DNA of 64,000 nucleotides from Streptomyces luomodiensis (GTDB lineage: Bacteria > Actinomycetota > Actinomycetes > Streptomycetales > Streptomycetaceae): contig NZ_CP117522.1 of the NCBI RefSeq assembly GCF_031679605.1, forward strand, positions 3,844,001 through 3,908,000, written 5' to 3'. Within the stretch, counting starts at the first letter, position 1; each line of letters opens with the position of its first letter. The notes under the pieces are model-generated. The model was not told the DNA's origin. It did not search any database and saw nothing but the letters and a program-made list of their open reading frames with translations. The translations under genes were made by a program, and so were the position numbers. Positions 18,113-25,479 of this stretch are shown in pieces.

Positions 18113-18421
18113 GGGGTACTGCCTTCCTTCACCGGTTTCGCACCGCCGCGCCGCCGTGCGCCATTACACGCCGCTGCCTGCGGTTTCATGCACTCTTCGG
18201 AACCGGCACTCGACCGGCCGCCGTCCGTCCATCATCGCTCACCTGATCGGAAGGCAACCTCCGGGGCGCCCGTGGCGTCTTCCAATCCGCGCGCGGGTCG
18301 CCGGGGGATTCCGACAGGGGGCGCCGCTCGCGGATGGGGGCGGTGCGTGGATCGCCGCGCCTACACCGTACGGTTGTCCGCGCGCCTTGTTGTGGCCGCC
18401 TGAACTTTGGAGAGCGTCCGA
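18113..18421. other. Intergenic stretch, 309 bases
   Basis: Lies between two divergent genes. Apart from the GGAGAG ribosome site at 18408-18413 for the PAP2 gene, I see no hairpin, repeat or small ORF with a convincing start. Confidence 0.5.
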
Positions 18422-19447
18422 ATGCCCCACACCGTGCCCCGTGCCGGAGCAGCACAGGGCAGTCGGCCACGTTGGTGGACCGAACTGCCGCTGATAGCGG
18501 TGGTGTACGCCGCGTACTCGGCCGGTCGGCTGCTGGCCCGCGGCGATGTGTCCACCGCCGTCGATCACGGTCTGGCGATCCTCCACTTCGAACAGCGCCT
18601 GCACATCGACTTCGAGTCGCCGCTGAACGACATCTTCACGGACAACGCGGCGATCGGCATACCGGCGGACTTCGCCTACGCCTCCCTGCACTACGTGCTC
18701 ACCCCGGCGATCCTGGTGTGGCTGTGGAAGCGCCACAAGGCGTCGGACTACCGCTTCCTGCGCACCTGGCTGCTGGTCTCCACGCTCATCGGGCTCATCG
18801 GCTTCACCCTGATGCCGACGTGCCCGCCGCGGCTCCTGGAGGCCGGCCACGGCTTCGTCGACACCATGGCGCAGTACGGCTCCTACGGCTGGTGGGGCGG
18901 CGAGGCCAGCGCGCCGCGCGGACTCGGCGGGCTGACCAACCAGTACGCGGCGATGCCCAGCCTCCATGTCGGATGGGCGCTGTGGTGCGGGGTCGCCCTG
19001 TGGCGGCACGGGCGCTCGGTGTGGGCCAGGATCGGCGCGGTCGCCTACCCGCTGGCGATCACGCTCGTGGTGATGGGCACCGCCAACCACTACTTCCTGG
19101 ACGCGGCGGCCGGCATCGCCACCATGGGGATCGGGGCGCTGCTGGCGGGTCCCGCGCTGCGGCTCACGCACACCCTCCGCACCCGCTTCGGCCCGGCCCG
19201 CGAAACCGCTCCGGCCTCCCGACACGCCGGTGCGCCCGCGGATGTCGGTGACAAGTGCGAGACTTCGGCGCGTGAACGGGAACGGATCCCCCGACAGCAG
19301 GGCAGGGGCGCGGACAGGCAACGTACCGACGGTGCCGCGGGTGAGGGCGGCCGGGGAGCCGGTGCCGACACCGGCGACCGGGGAGCCACCGCTGCGGGCG
19401 GTGCGGCCCCCGCGACAGGCGACGGGGCTACGGCAGCGGCTCGCTGA
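18422..19447 (+). CDS. PAP2-type membrane phosphatase / inositolphosphotransferase-like protein
   Basis: A 341-residue integral membrane protein with about six helices. PAP2 motif 2 is PSLHVGWALW and motif 3 is NHYFLDAAAG, giving the catalytic His pair; CPPRL lies in the motif-1 region. It belongs to the AUR1/IPT1-like branch acting on lipid phosphates. The last 100 residues are hydrophilic low complexity and overlap the start of the next ORF by up to 218 bases. GGAGAG precedes ATG 18422; TTG 18407 is less likely. Confidence 0.85.
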   Translation: MPHTVPRAGAAQGSRPRWWTELPLIAVVYAAYSAGRLLARGDVSTAVDHGLAILHFEQRLHIDFESPLNDIFTDNAAIGIPADFAYASLHYVLTPAILVWLWKRHKASDYRFLRTWLLVSTLIGLIGFTLMPTCPPRLLEAGHGFVDTMAQYGSYGWWGGEASAPRGLGGLTNQYAAMPSLHVGWALWCGVALWRHGRSVWARIGAVAYPLAITLVVMGTANHYFLDAAAGIATMGIGALLAGPALRLTHTLRTRFGPARETAPASRHAGAPADVGDKCETSARERERIPRQQGRGADRQRTDGAAGEGGRGAGADTGDRGATAAGGAAPATGDGATAAAR

Positions 19448-20921
19448 GCTGCGCGGCCCGGCCACCGTCCCGCATCCGATGGACGCCCGTGCGCTGGCGG
19501 CGCTGGCCGCCAACCCCGGCTGCCGCCGCCGCGCGCTGCTGGACGGGGCCGGGGTCGACAAGGGCGCGCTGGCGCGGGCGCTGGGAGCGCCGGCGAACTT
19601 CGGGCAGTCGCAGTTCGCCCATCAGCGCGGCAACTCCTTCGAGGCCCGGGTCAAGGCGGACGGCGGCGCGGATCTGGTGCGGCTGCTGCACGAGCGGCTG
19701 CGCGACGGCTCGGAGCCGCCCGGCCCCGGCGAGGTCGCGACCCCGGACCTGTCCGCGCCCGGCCCGCAGGGCCGCACGGCCCGCACCGCGCTCGCGCTGC
19801 GCGAGGCCACGGAGGCGGGACGCTGGGCGCTGCTGGACCATCCGATGGTGAGCCTGGACGTCGCGGGCTCCCCCGCCTTCCTGGAGCCGGACGCGGTCGT
19901 GGTCCACCCCGACGGGTCGTGGACGATCGTCGAGATCAAGTCCTTCCCGATGGTGGACGGCTCCGCCGACCCGGCCAAGGTGGGCGCGGCGGCCCGGCAG
20001 TCGGCGGTCTACACGCTGGCGCTGGAGCGCGTGGCATCCATGATCGGCGAACCGCCGGAAGGCGGCGCCGGCACGGCGGACTCGGAAGCACCGGCGGATT
20101 CGGCGGCTCCGGCTGCTCCGACAGACCCGACGGCTCCGGCAGACCCGACAGCTCCGACACCTCCGGCAGCTTCGGCAGACCCGGAAGCTTCGGCGGGCCC
20201 GGCAACCCTGGCAGACCCGGCGGCTCCGGCAGACCCAGAAGCTCCGGCGGACCCGGCAGCTTCAATGGCTCCGGCAGCCCTGGCAGCTCCGACGCCTCTG
20301 GCGGGCCCGGCAGCCTCGACGGAATCCGCGGACTCGACGGACCCGGCCGCCTCGACCGATTCCGCGGACTCGGCGCGGAGCGCGCGCGCACCGGTGCGCG
20401 CGCGGGTGCGGCATCAGGTGTTGCTCGTCTGTCCCAAGGACTTCTCCAACCTGCCGACCGCCGAAATGGTCGACGTACGCAAGCAGCTGGCGGTCACCCG
20501 GCGGCAGCTGGACCGGCTGACCCGGATCGAGGAGATCGCCGCCGCCCTCCCCGAGGGCACCACCTTCGACCTCCGGCTCACCGACGACGGCCGGACCCCG
20601 ACCCGGCCCGTCGAGGAGCTGACCGCCGCCGTCGACGCGGTGCGGGCGGCGTACGCCCCGGAGTGCCTATCCACCTGTGAGCTGGCCGCCCACTGCCGGG
20701 CGCAGGCCCGCGCGGCCGGCCGGGTCGAGGCGCTGGGCCGTGGCGTCCGGGGTGAGCTGGGCGGGCTCACCACCGTCGATGCCGTCCTCAGGGCCGCCCT
20801 GGGCGGCCCCGCCGGGGAGGCGGCCCCCACCGGCGATCCCGCCGTCGACGCCCTGCGCCGCGCGGCGGCCCTGCGCGCCGAGGCGCTCGCCTCCCGCCCC
20901 GGGGCGGTGGCATGTCGCTGA
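19230..20921 (+). CDS. Fe-S cluster RecB/Cas4/Dna2-type nuclease
   Basis: Up to 563 residues. The PD-(D/E)XK nuclease motifs of the RecB family are all visible: motif I RGNSFEAR (E138), D221 in FLEPDAVV, E235-I-K237, and the QxxxY motif Q257-Y261. One cysteine before motif I (C98) and three at the end (C479, C483, C489; CLSTCELAAHC) match the 1+3 pattern of the 4Fe-4S cluster in Cas4, AddB and Dna2. An Ala/Pro/Asp-rich linker (about 275-390) separates QxxxY from the last part. The start is uncertain: GTG 19230 is the longest, ATG 19479 keeps every motif and avoids overlapping the PAP2 gene. It overlaps the next gene by 10 bases. Probable role: single-strand DNA end processing with the helicase two genes on. 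Confidence 0.83.
   Translation: MRPRMSVTSARLRRVNGNGSPDSRAGARTGNVPTVPRVRAAGEPVPTPATGEPPLRAVRPPRQATGLRQRLAELRGPATVPHPMDARALAALAANPGCRRRALLDGAGVDKGALARALGAPANFGQSQFAHQRGNSFEARVKADGGADLVRLLHERLRDGSEPPGPGEVATPDLSAPGPQGRTARTALALREATEAGRWALLDHPMVSLDVAGSPAFLEPDAVVVHPDGSWTIVEIKSFPMVDGSADPAKVGAAARQSAVYTLALERVASMIGEPPEGGAGTADSEAPADSAAPAAPTDPTAPADPTAPTPPAASADPEASAGPATLADPAAPADPEAPADPAASMAPAALAAPTPLAGPAASTESADSTDPAASTDSADSARSARAPVRARVRHQVLLVCPKDFSNLPTAEMVDVRKQLAVTRRQLDRLTRIEEIAAALPEGTTFDLRLTDDGRTPTRPVEELTAAVDAVRAAYAPECLSTCELAAHCRAQARAAGRVEALGRGVRGELGGLTTVDAVLRAALGGPAGEAAPTGDPAVDALRRAAALRAEALASRPGAVACR
20080..20390 (+). repeat. In-frame Ala/Pro/Asp linker repeats inside the nuclease gene
   Basis: Degenerate tandem copies of short units encoding ADPAAP-, PADPEA- and STDSAD-like motifs. 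They keep the reading frame and lie between the QxxxY motif and the cysteine cluster. Confidence 0.75.
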
Positions 20922-22570
20922 TCACCACCCTGGCCCGGATGGAGGCGGTCCGGGAGGGGCGGGCCCAGCCCCTGACCACCGTGCGCCACCGCCATCTGTC
21001 GGAGCGTCCGCTGGCGTTCGTGCCGCTCACCACGGCCGGTGAGGCGGGGGCGCCGCTCGGCGCGCTGGTGGGCACCGACCGGGACGCGCCGCGGCTGCTG
21101 ATCGTGGCGCAGCCGCGCGACCGCGATCTGCGGTTCGCGTTCCTCGCCGAGCTCGCCGAGGAGATCCAGCCGTATCTGGACTCGTTCGGGGACGAGGTGG
21201 AGCTGGAGGAGCGCAAGGAGACCGATCCGGAGACCGGTAAGAAGGTGCCGGTCCAGGTCGAGCTCTGTGCGGACGCGCCACAACTGCTGGTGCCGAGCAG
21301 CGCGGGCGTGGCGTTCATCCGGCTGCTGGGCCGGTCGATGCGGTTCCGGCGGACCGCGGAGCAGGACCCGGAGACGCCCTTCCCCGCGCCCGCGCGGGTA
21401 CCGCTGCTCGGCCGCTGGCTGACCCACTACGGGGAGCGGTCGCGGGTGCCCGGATCGTGTCTGCTGCTGTCGCTCACCGAGCTGCTGAGCCGTCACTGGG
21501 CGACCGGGCAGAGCCATCTGGAGGACCAGCACCTGGGCTCGCTGCTGGCCTGGATCGACCCCCCGGACGGCGTGCCGGGGGCGGAGGCGGCGCTGCGGGC
21601 GGAGTCCGAGCGGGACGAGAACGGCCTGCTGCTGTGCCCGCCGGCCGGCCCGGCCACCGACCCCGCCTTCGACAACAAGCTGCTGGCCCCGGCGATGTCC
21701 CGCTACGACGCGGCGCGGACCGAGGCGGCCCAGGGCGTGGCCGGGGCCGAGGCGCGGCTGCGGCTCGCCGAGGCGGAGCTGCGCGGGCTGCTCGAGTCCC
21801 AGCTGCGGCCCACCTGGGACGCGCTGTGGCGCGGGGTGGACCTGCTGCGCGCCCTCCCGGAGGGCGCGCGGGTGGCCGAGCGCTGGAAGCGGGACCGCTG
21901 GTCCTACACCGGCCACCGGGACCGGGTCCGGGCCGGGGAGCCGCCGCAGCCCAAGCGGGACGACGCGGTGACGGCGGCGCAGAAACTGGCCGCCCGAGAG
22001 ACCGCGCAGGCGCAGCTGGACGCCCATGAGGCGCTGGACGACCCGCTGGTCATGGCGGAGCGGCGGCTGGCCGGGGAGGCGTTCGCGGGCGAGGTGATCG
22101 ATGTGGAGATGGCCTGGTCGGAGGCGAAGGTGCCGCGCCCGCGCCCGCTGGTCACGGTCCGCACCGAGGACCGTCCGCATCTGGCCGAGCGGGTCAAGCT
22201 GCACCGGCTCACGGCCGACGGCAGGACGCAGAGCGGGGAGTTCGCCGGTTTCGCGAATGCCGATGGGACTGCCGGGGCTGAGGGGACTTGCGGGACGGAT
22301 GAGGCCGGCGCGAGCGATGGCGACGGCCCGGTCCGCGCCCTGGTGGTGCGGCTGACCGGCGGTATGGGCCGGGGCAAGCAGCCGGAGCCGGGCTCGGTGC
22401 CCGAGAAGGGCGACCTGGTGTGCTGGACGCTGTTCGAGCACGCCCCGCGCGGCGGCCCGGAGCTGCCCGATCCGGAGAGCACCCCGTGGACCCACGGCGG
22501 CCCGCCGGACGCCGCCGCGCCGGCCCAGGGCCCCGAGCCCGACCCGATGACCGAGGAGGACTATCTGTGA
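20912..22570 (+). CDS. Uncharacterised middle protein of a nuclease-helicase operon
   Basis: A 552-residue cytoplasmic protein I do not recognise. The N-terminal half is globular (FAFLAELAEEIQPYLDSF; LLVPSSAGVAFIRLLGRSM). Residues about 265-320 and 350-385 are strongly helical and charged (AEARLRLAEAELRGLLESQ), likely coiled coil. The C-terminal 140 residues look beta-rich (RPLVTVRTEDRP; VRALVVRL; KGDLVCWTLFEH), which might correspond to the barrel/stalk that sits between nuclease and helicase in Dna2-type enzymes; that is inference. It overlaps both neighbours, so it is probably a subunit of the same complex. Confidence 0.75.
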   Translation: MSLITTLARMEAVREGRAQPLTTVRHRHLSERPLAFVPLTTAGEAGAPLGALVGTDRDAPRLLIVAQPRDRDLRFAFLAELAEEIQPYLDSFGDEVELEERKETDPETGKKVPVQVELCADAPQLLVPSSAGVAFIRLLGRSMRFRRTAEQDPETPFPAPARVPLLGRWLTHYGERSRVPGSCLLLSLTELLSRHWATGQSHLEDQHLGSLLAWIDPPDGVPGAEAALRAESERDENGLLLCPPAGPATDPAFDNKLLAPAMSRYDAARTEAAQGVAGAEARLRLAEAELRGLLESQLRPTWDALWRGVDLLRALPEGARVAERWKRDRWSYTGHRDRVRAGEPPQPKRDDAVTAAQKLAARETAQAQLDAHEALDDPLVMAERRLAGEAFAGEVIDVEMAWSEAKVPRPRPLVTVRTEDRPHLAERVKLHRLTADGRTQSGEFAGFANADGTAGAEGTCGTDEAGASDGDGPVRALVVRLTGGMGRGKQPEPGSVPEKGDLVCWTLFEHAPRGGPELPDPESTPWTHGGPPDAAAPAQGPEPDPMTEEDYL

Positions 22571-23952
22571 TCGGCGCGGACCCGGCCGCCGGTGCGGCCC
22601 GCGCGGCCCGTGCCCGAGGGGGCGAGCCGTTCGACCCGTCGGCCGCGGCGGCGCGGGCGACCGAGGCGATCCTGCGGGACACGCTGCACGGCGCGGACCG
22701 CGGCGTCGTCGTGGACTCCCCGCCCGGTGCGGGCAAGTCGACGCTGGTGGTGCGGGCGGCGCGGGAGCTGGCCGCCGCCGGGCGCCCGCTGATGGTGGTC
22801 GCGCAGACCAACGCGCAGGTGGACGATCTGGTGGACCGGCTGGCCACCGCGGACCCCGAGCTTCCGGTGGGGCGGCTGCACAGCAGCGATCCGCATCCGT
22901 ACGACCCGGTGCTCAACGGCCATGCGGCGGTCCGCACCTCCGCGAAGATCGCCGATCTGGCCGGGCTCGACATCGTCGTCTCCACGGCCGCCAAGTGGGC
23001 GCACATCAAACACGTCGAGCCGTGGCGGCACGCGATCGTGGACGAGGCGTACCAGATGCGCTCGGACGCGCTACTGGCGGTCGCGGGGCTGTTCGAGCGG
23101 GCGCTGTTCGTGGGCGACCCGGGGCAGCTGGACCCGTTCAGCGTGGTGGGCGCCGACCAGTGGGCGGGGCTCTCGTACGACCCGTCGGCGAGCGCGGTCA
23201 CCACGCTGCTCGCCCACAACCCACGGCTGCCGCAGCACCGGCTGCCAGTGTCCTGGCGGCTGCCGGCCTCGGCCGCGCCGCTGGTCTCGGACGCGTTCTA
23301 TCCGTACACGCCGTTCCGCAGCGGCACCGGCCACGGCGAGCGGCGGCTGAGCTTCGGGGTGGCCTCGGACGGCTCCGGGCCGGACCGGGTGCTGGACGAG
23401 GCGGCCGCCTCCGGCTGGGGACTGCTGGAGCTGCCCGCCCGGCGCACCCCGCGCACCGACCCGGAGGCGGTGGCGGCCGTGGCCCAGGTGGTGCGGCGGC
23501 TGCTGGACCGGGGCGCGGCGGCGGTCAGCGAGCGGTCGGACGAGCCGGTGCCGGTCACGGCGGACCGGATCGCGGTGGGCACGGCGCACCGGGACCAGGC
23601 GGCGGCGGTCCGGGCGGCGCTGACGGGGCTCGGGGTGTCCGGCGTCACCGTCGACACCGCCAACCGACTCCAGGGGCGTGAGTTCGACGTCACGGTCGTG
23701 CTGCACCCGCTGTCCGGGCGGCCGGACGCCACGGCCTTCCATCTGGAGACGGGGCGGCTGTGCGTGCTGACGTCGCGGCACCGGCAGGCGTGTGTGGTGG
23801 TGTGCCGGGCGGGGGTGGCCGAGCTGCTGGACGAGCACCCGTCCACGGAGCCGGTGCAGCTGGGGGTCACGGTGAAGTTCCCGGACGGCTGGGAGGCCAA
23901 CCACGCGGTGCTGGCGCACCTGGCCGAGCACCGGGTGGCATGGCGGCCGTAA
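22567..23952 (+). CDS. SF1B Dna2/Upf1-type DNA/RNA helicase
   Basis: A 461-residue superfamily 1 helicase. Motif I (Walker A) is PPGAGKST, residues 52-59. Motif II is VDEAYQM (DEAY at 159-162), motif III GDPGQLDPF (183-191), motif IV SWRLP, motif V TANRLQGREFDVTVVL and motif VI LTSRHRQACVVV. The TSRxR and LQGxEF forms place it with Dna2/Upf1/IGHMBP2 rather than UvrD. The GTG start (22567) overlaps the previous stop as GTGA. No nuclease or zinc domain is fused; the nuclease is encoded two genes upstream. It probably unwinds DNA as part of a three-protein complex. Confidence 0.88.
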   Translation: MIGADPAAGAARAARARGGEPFDPSAAAARATEAILRDTLHGADRGVVVDSPPGAGKSTLVVRAARELAAAGRPLMVVAQTNAQVDDLVDRLATADPELPVGRLHSSDPHPYDPVLNGHAAVRTSAKIADLAGLDIVVSTAAKWAHIKHVEPWRHAIVDEAYQMRSDALLAVAGLFERALFVGDPGQLDPFSVVGADQWAGLSYDPSASAVTTLLAHNPRLPQHRLPVSWRLPASAAPLVSDAFYPYTPFRSGTGHGERRLSFGVASDGSGPDRVLDEAAASGWGLLELPARRTPRTDPEAVAAVAQVVRRLLDRGAAAVSERSDEPVPVTADRIAVGTAHRDQAAAVRAALTGLGVSGVTVDTANRLQGREFDVTVVLHPLSGRPDATAFHLETGRLCVLTSRHRQACVVVCRAGVAELLDEHPSTEPVQLGVTVKFPDGWEANHAVLAHLAEHRVAWRP

Positions 23953-24146
23953 GGGCGCGACCTTGGGCGGCCGCGGGGGCGGCGGCAAGGGGGTGTCGGT
24001 CCGGCCATGGTTCAGGGGGCGGCGGGGTGGGGAGAGACCCCAGGTCGGCGGCGTGCGGCGGGGGCGCCCTTGCCGTACGCGCGACAATGGAGACCAGAAG
24101 ACCACCGCGAACCGTAGGTGTCTGACGACCCAGGAGGAGAGATCAC

Positions 24147-24512
24147 ATGCCCGAGCCGGATGCGGCTCAAGGCCGGCACGGCTCCGCGCCCAGGCGGCTG
24201 AAACCGGCGCCCCTGCTCTTCGAACCGGCCGCCGCCGCCTCGGACGAGGCGCATTTCTTCGATCTGGAGTCGATCGAGGACCCGCGTGAGCTGCTGTCCC
24301 GCTCGACGGAGCTGGTGCTGGCGTTCCGCGCGGCCACGGACCGGGCCATGGAGTTCCAGGCGATGGCGGCCGCGCAGCTCGCCGACCCGAGGCGGTTCGA
24401 CCGGCTGACCCCGGCCGTGATCGCCGAGCGTGCGGAGTGGACCGAGGACTACGCCAAGAAGATGATCGAGTTCGGGCGTGAGCTGATGCGGGGCGGCGAG
24501 GTGCCGGACTGA
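24147..24512 (+). CDS. Conserved small hypothetical protein
   Basis: A 121-residue soluble protein of unknown function. A disordered N-terminus (about 1-35) precedes helical sequence (FFDLESIEDPRELLSRSTELVLAFRAATDRA; YAKKMIEFGRELM). GGAGGAGAG precedes the ATG, a strong ribosome site. It follows the nuclease-helicase operon after 194 bases and need not belong to it. Confidence 0.75.
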   Translation: MPEPDAAQGRHGSAPRRLKPAPLLFEPAAAASDEAHFFDLESIEDPRELLSRSTELVLAFRAATDRAMEFQAMAAAQLADPRRFDRLTPAVIAERAEWTEDYAKKMIEFGRELMRGGEVPD

Positions 24513-24628
24513 ACGGCGGTCGTGAGCCCGGGGCATATGCGCGCGGAAGGTACCCGACTCCGCCCCACGATGTCCCGGTTTTGCCTCATCTCTCTACACC
24601 GTCGTCGCCGCCGGTAAAGGTGGAAAAC

Positions 24629-25276
24629 ATGAGCAGACCGCCCCAGGACTCCCTGCACACCGCCGCCTATGTCACCCCGGCCGGTGCGGACTGGCTCGCC
24701 TCGGCCAGCGCGTCCCCGCGCGGTGTGCACGCCGTGTGGGCCGGGGCCCCGACCGCGGCGGTGACGCTGCCGTGCGGCACGGCGTTCGACGTGATCAGCA
24801 TGGACGCGCTCTTCGGCCGCCGGGTGGTGAGCAGGTTATGGACCGATGGCCCCGGCACCGGGCCGGTCGCGGCCCAGGGCGGCCGCGTCATGCTCTTCGC
24901 CACCCCGGGTACCGCCCAGCGGCTGCCCGCGCTGCTCGACTGGGAGGAGTGGGGCGCGGCCGCTCCCCCGCTGCTCTGCTACGGCAGGGGCGACGCGGTG
25001 ACCGTACCGCCGCTGTTCCCACCGGACCCCGATCCACCGGCGCTCCCGCCCGCGCCCGGCGAACGCGGTGCCCAGCAGCCCGGCGCCCAGGCGTCCGGCG
25101 CACCGGAGTGCACCCCGGTGCCGTCGCCGCGCTGGCTCGTCGCCCCCGATGTCCGCGCCCCCTGGCTGCCCGGCCCCGAGGTGCTGCTGTGGGCCTGTGT
25201 GAGGGCGGCCCGCACGGCCGGCGCCGATCCTGACAGCACGGCCGTGACCAGCGCACCCGCCGTATTTCCGGGCTGA
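24629..25276 (+). CDS. Small primase/polymerase-like conserved protein (second copy)
   Basis: A 215-residue protein of the same family as 15389-15853. Shared features are the PCGTAFDVI-type block, then GPVAAQGGRVMLFATPGTAQRLPALLDW, matching GPVLHDHTCDTLGFLVPPGTADGWD in the first copy. A Pro/Ala linker (about 135-170) precedes a C-terminal segment ending WACVRAARTAG. It looks like a shortened N-terminal prim-pol domain; catalytic function is doubtful. Codon 70 (24836-24838) is TTA. AAAGGTGG precedes ATG 24629. Confidence 0.7.
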   Translation: MSRPPQDSLHTAAYVTPAGADWLASASASPRGVHAVWAGAPTAAVTLPCGTAFDVISMDALFGRRVVSRLWTDGPGTGPVAAQGGRVMLFATPGTAQRLPALLDWEEWGAAAPPLLCYGRGDAVTVPPLFPPDPDPPALPPAPGERGAQQPGAQASGAPECTPVPSPRWLVAPDVRAPWLPGPEVLLWACVRAARTAGADPDSTAVTSAPAVFPG

Positions 25277-25332
25277 AAACCATCGATTTTCACTACGTGG
25301 CGTCCGGGTGCTAAGGTCTCCTACGTCAGCAG

Positions 25333-25406
25333 GCGCCGCTAGCTCAGTTGGTTAGAGCAGCTGACTCTTAATCAGCGGGTCCGGGGTTCGAGTCCCTGGC
25401 GGCGCA
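25333..25406 (+). tRNA. tRNA-Lys(CTT), first copy
   Basis: A 74-nt cloverleaf. The acceptor stem pairs GCGCCGC with GCGGCGC, the D-loop is AGCTCAGTTGGTTAGAGC, the anticodon loop CTCTTAA gives anticodon CTT at 25367-25369, and the T-arm has GGTTCGAGTCC. CCA is not encoded. It is identical to the copy at 55930-56003, including eight bases upstream. Confidence 0.97.
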
Positions 25407-25415
25407 CAGACAGTG

Positions 25416-25445
25416 AAAGGCCCCTCACTTCGGTGAGGGGCCTTT
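25416..25445 (+). terminator. Terminator of the first tRNA-Lys
   Basis: A 13-bp perfect stem AAAGGCCCCTCAC with a TTCG tetraloop, ending in TTT, ten bases after the tRNA. Confidence 0.95.
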
Positions 25446-25479
25446 CGCGTGGTGCGCGCCGTTTCGCGCGCGAGGGCCG

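Noticed and set aside
19230..20921. Calling the nuclease a CRISPR Cas4
   Set aside because: No cas1, cas2 or repeat array is nearby; the Fe-S RecB fold is shared with Dna2 and AddB, and the helicase partner fits those better.
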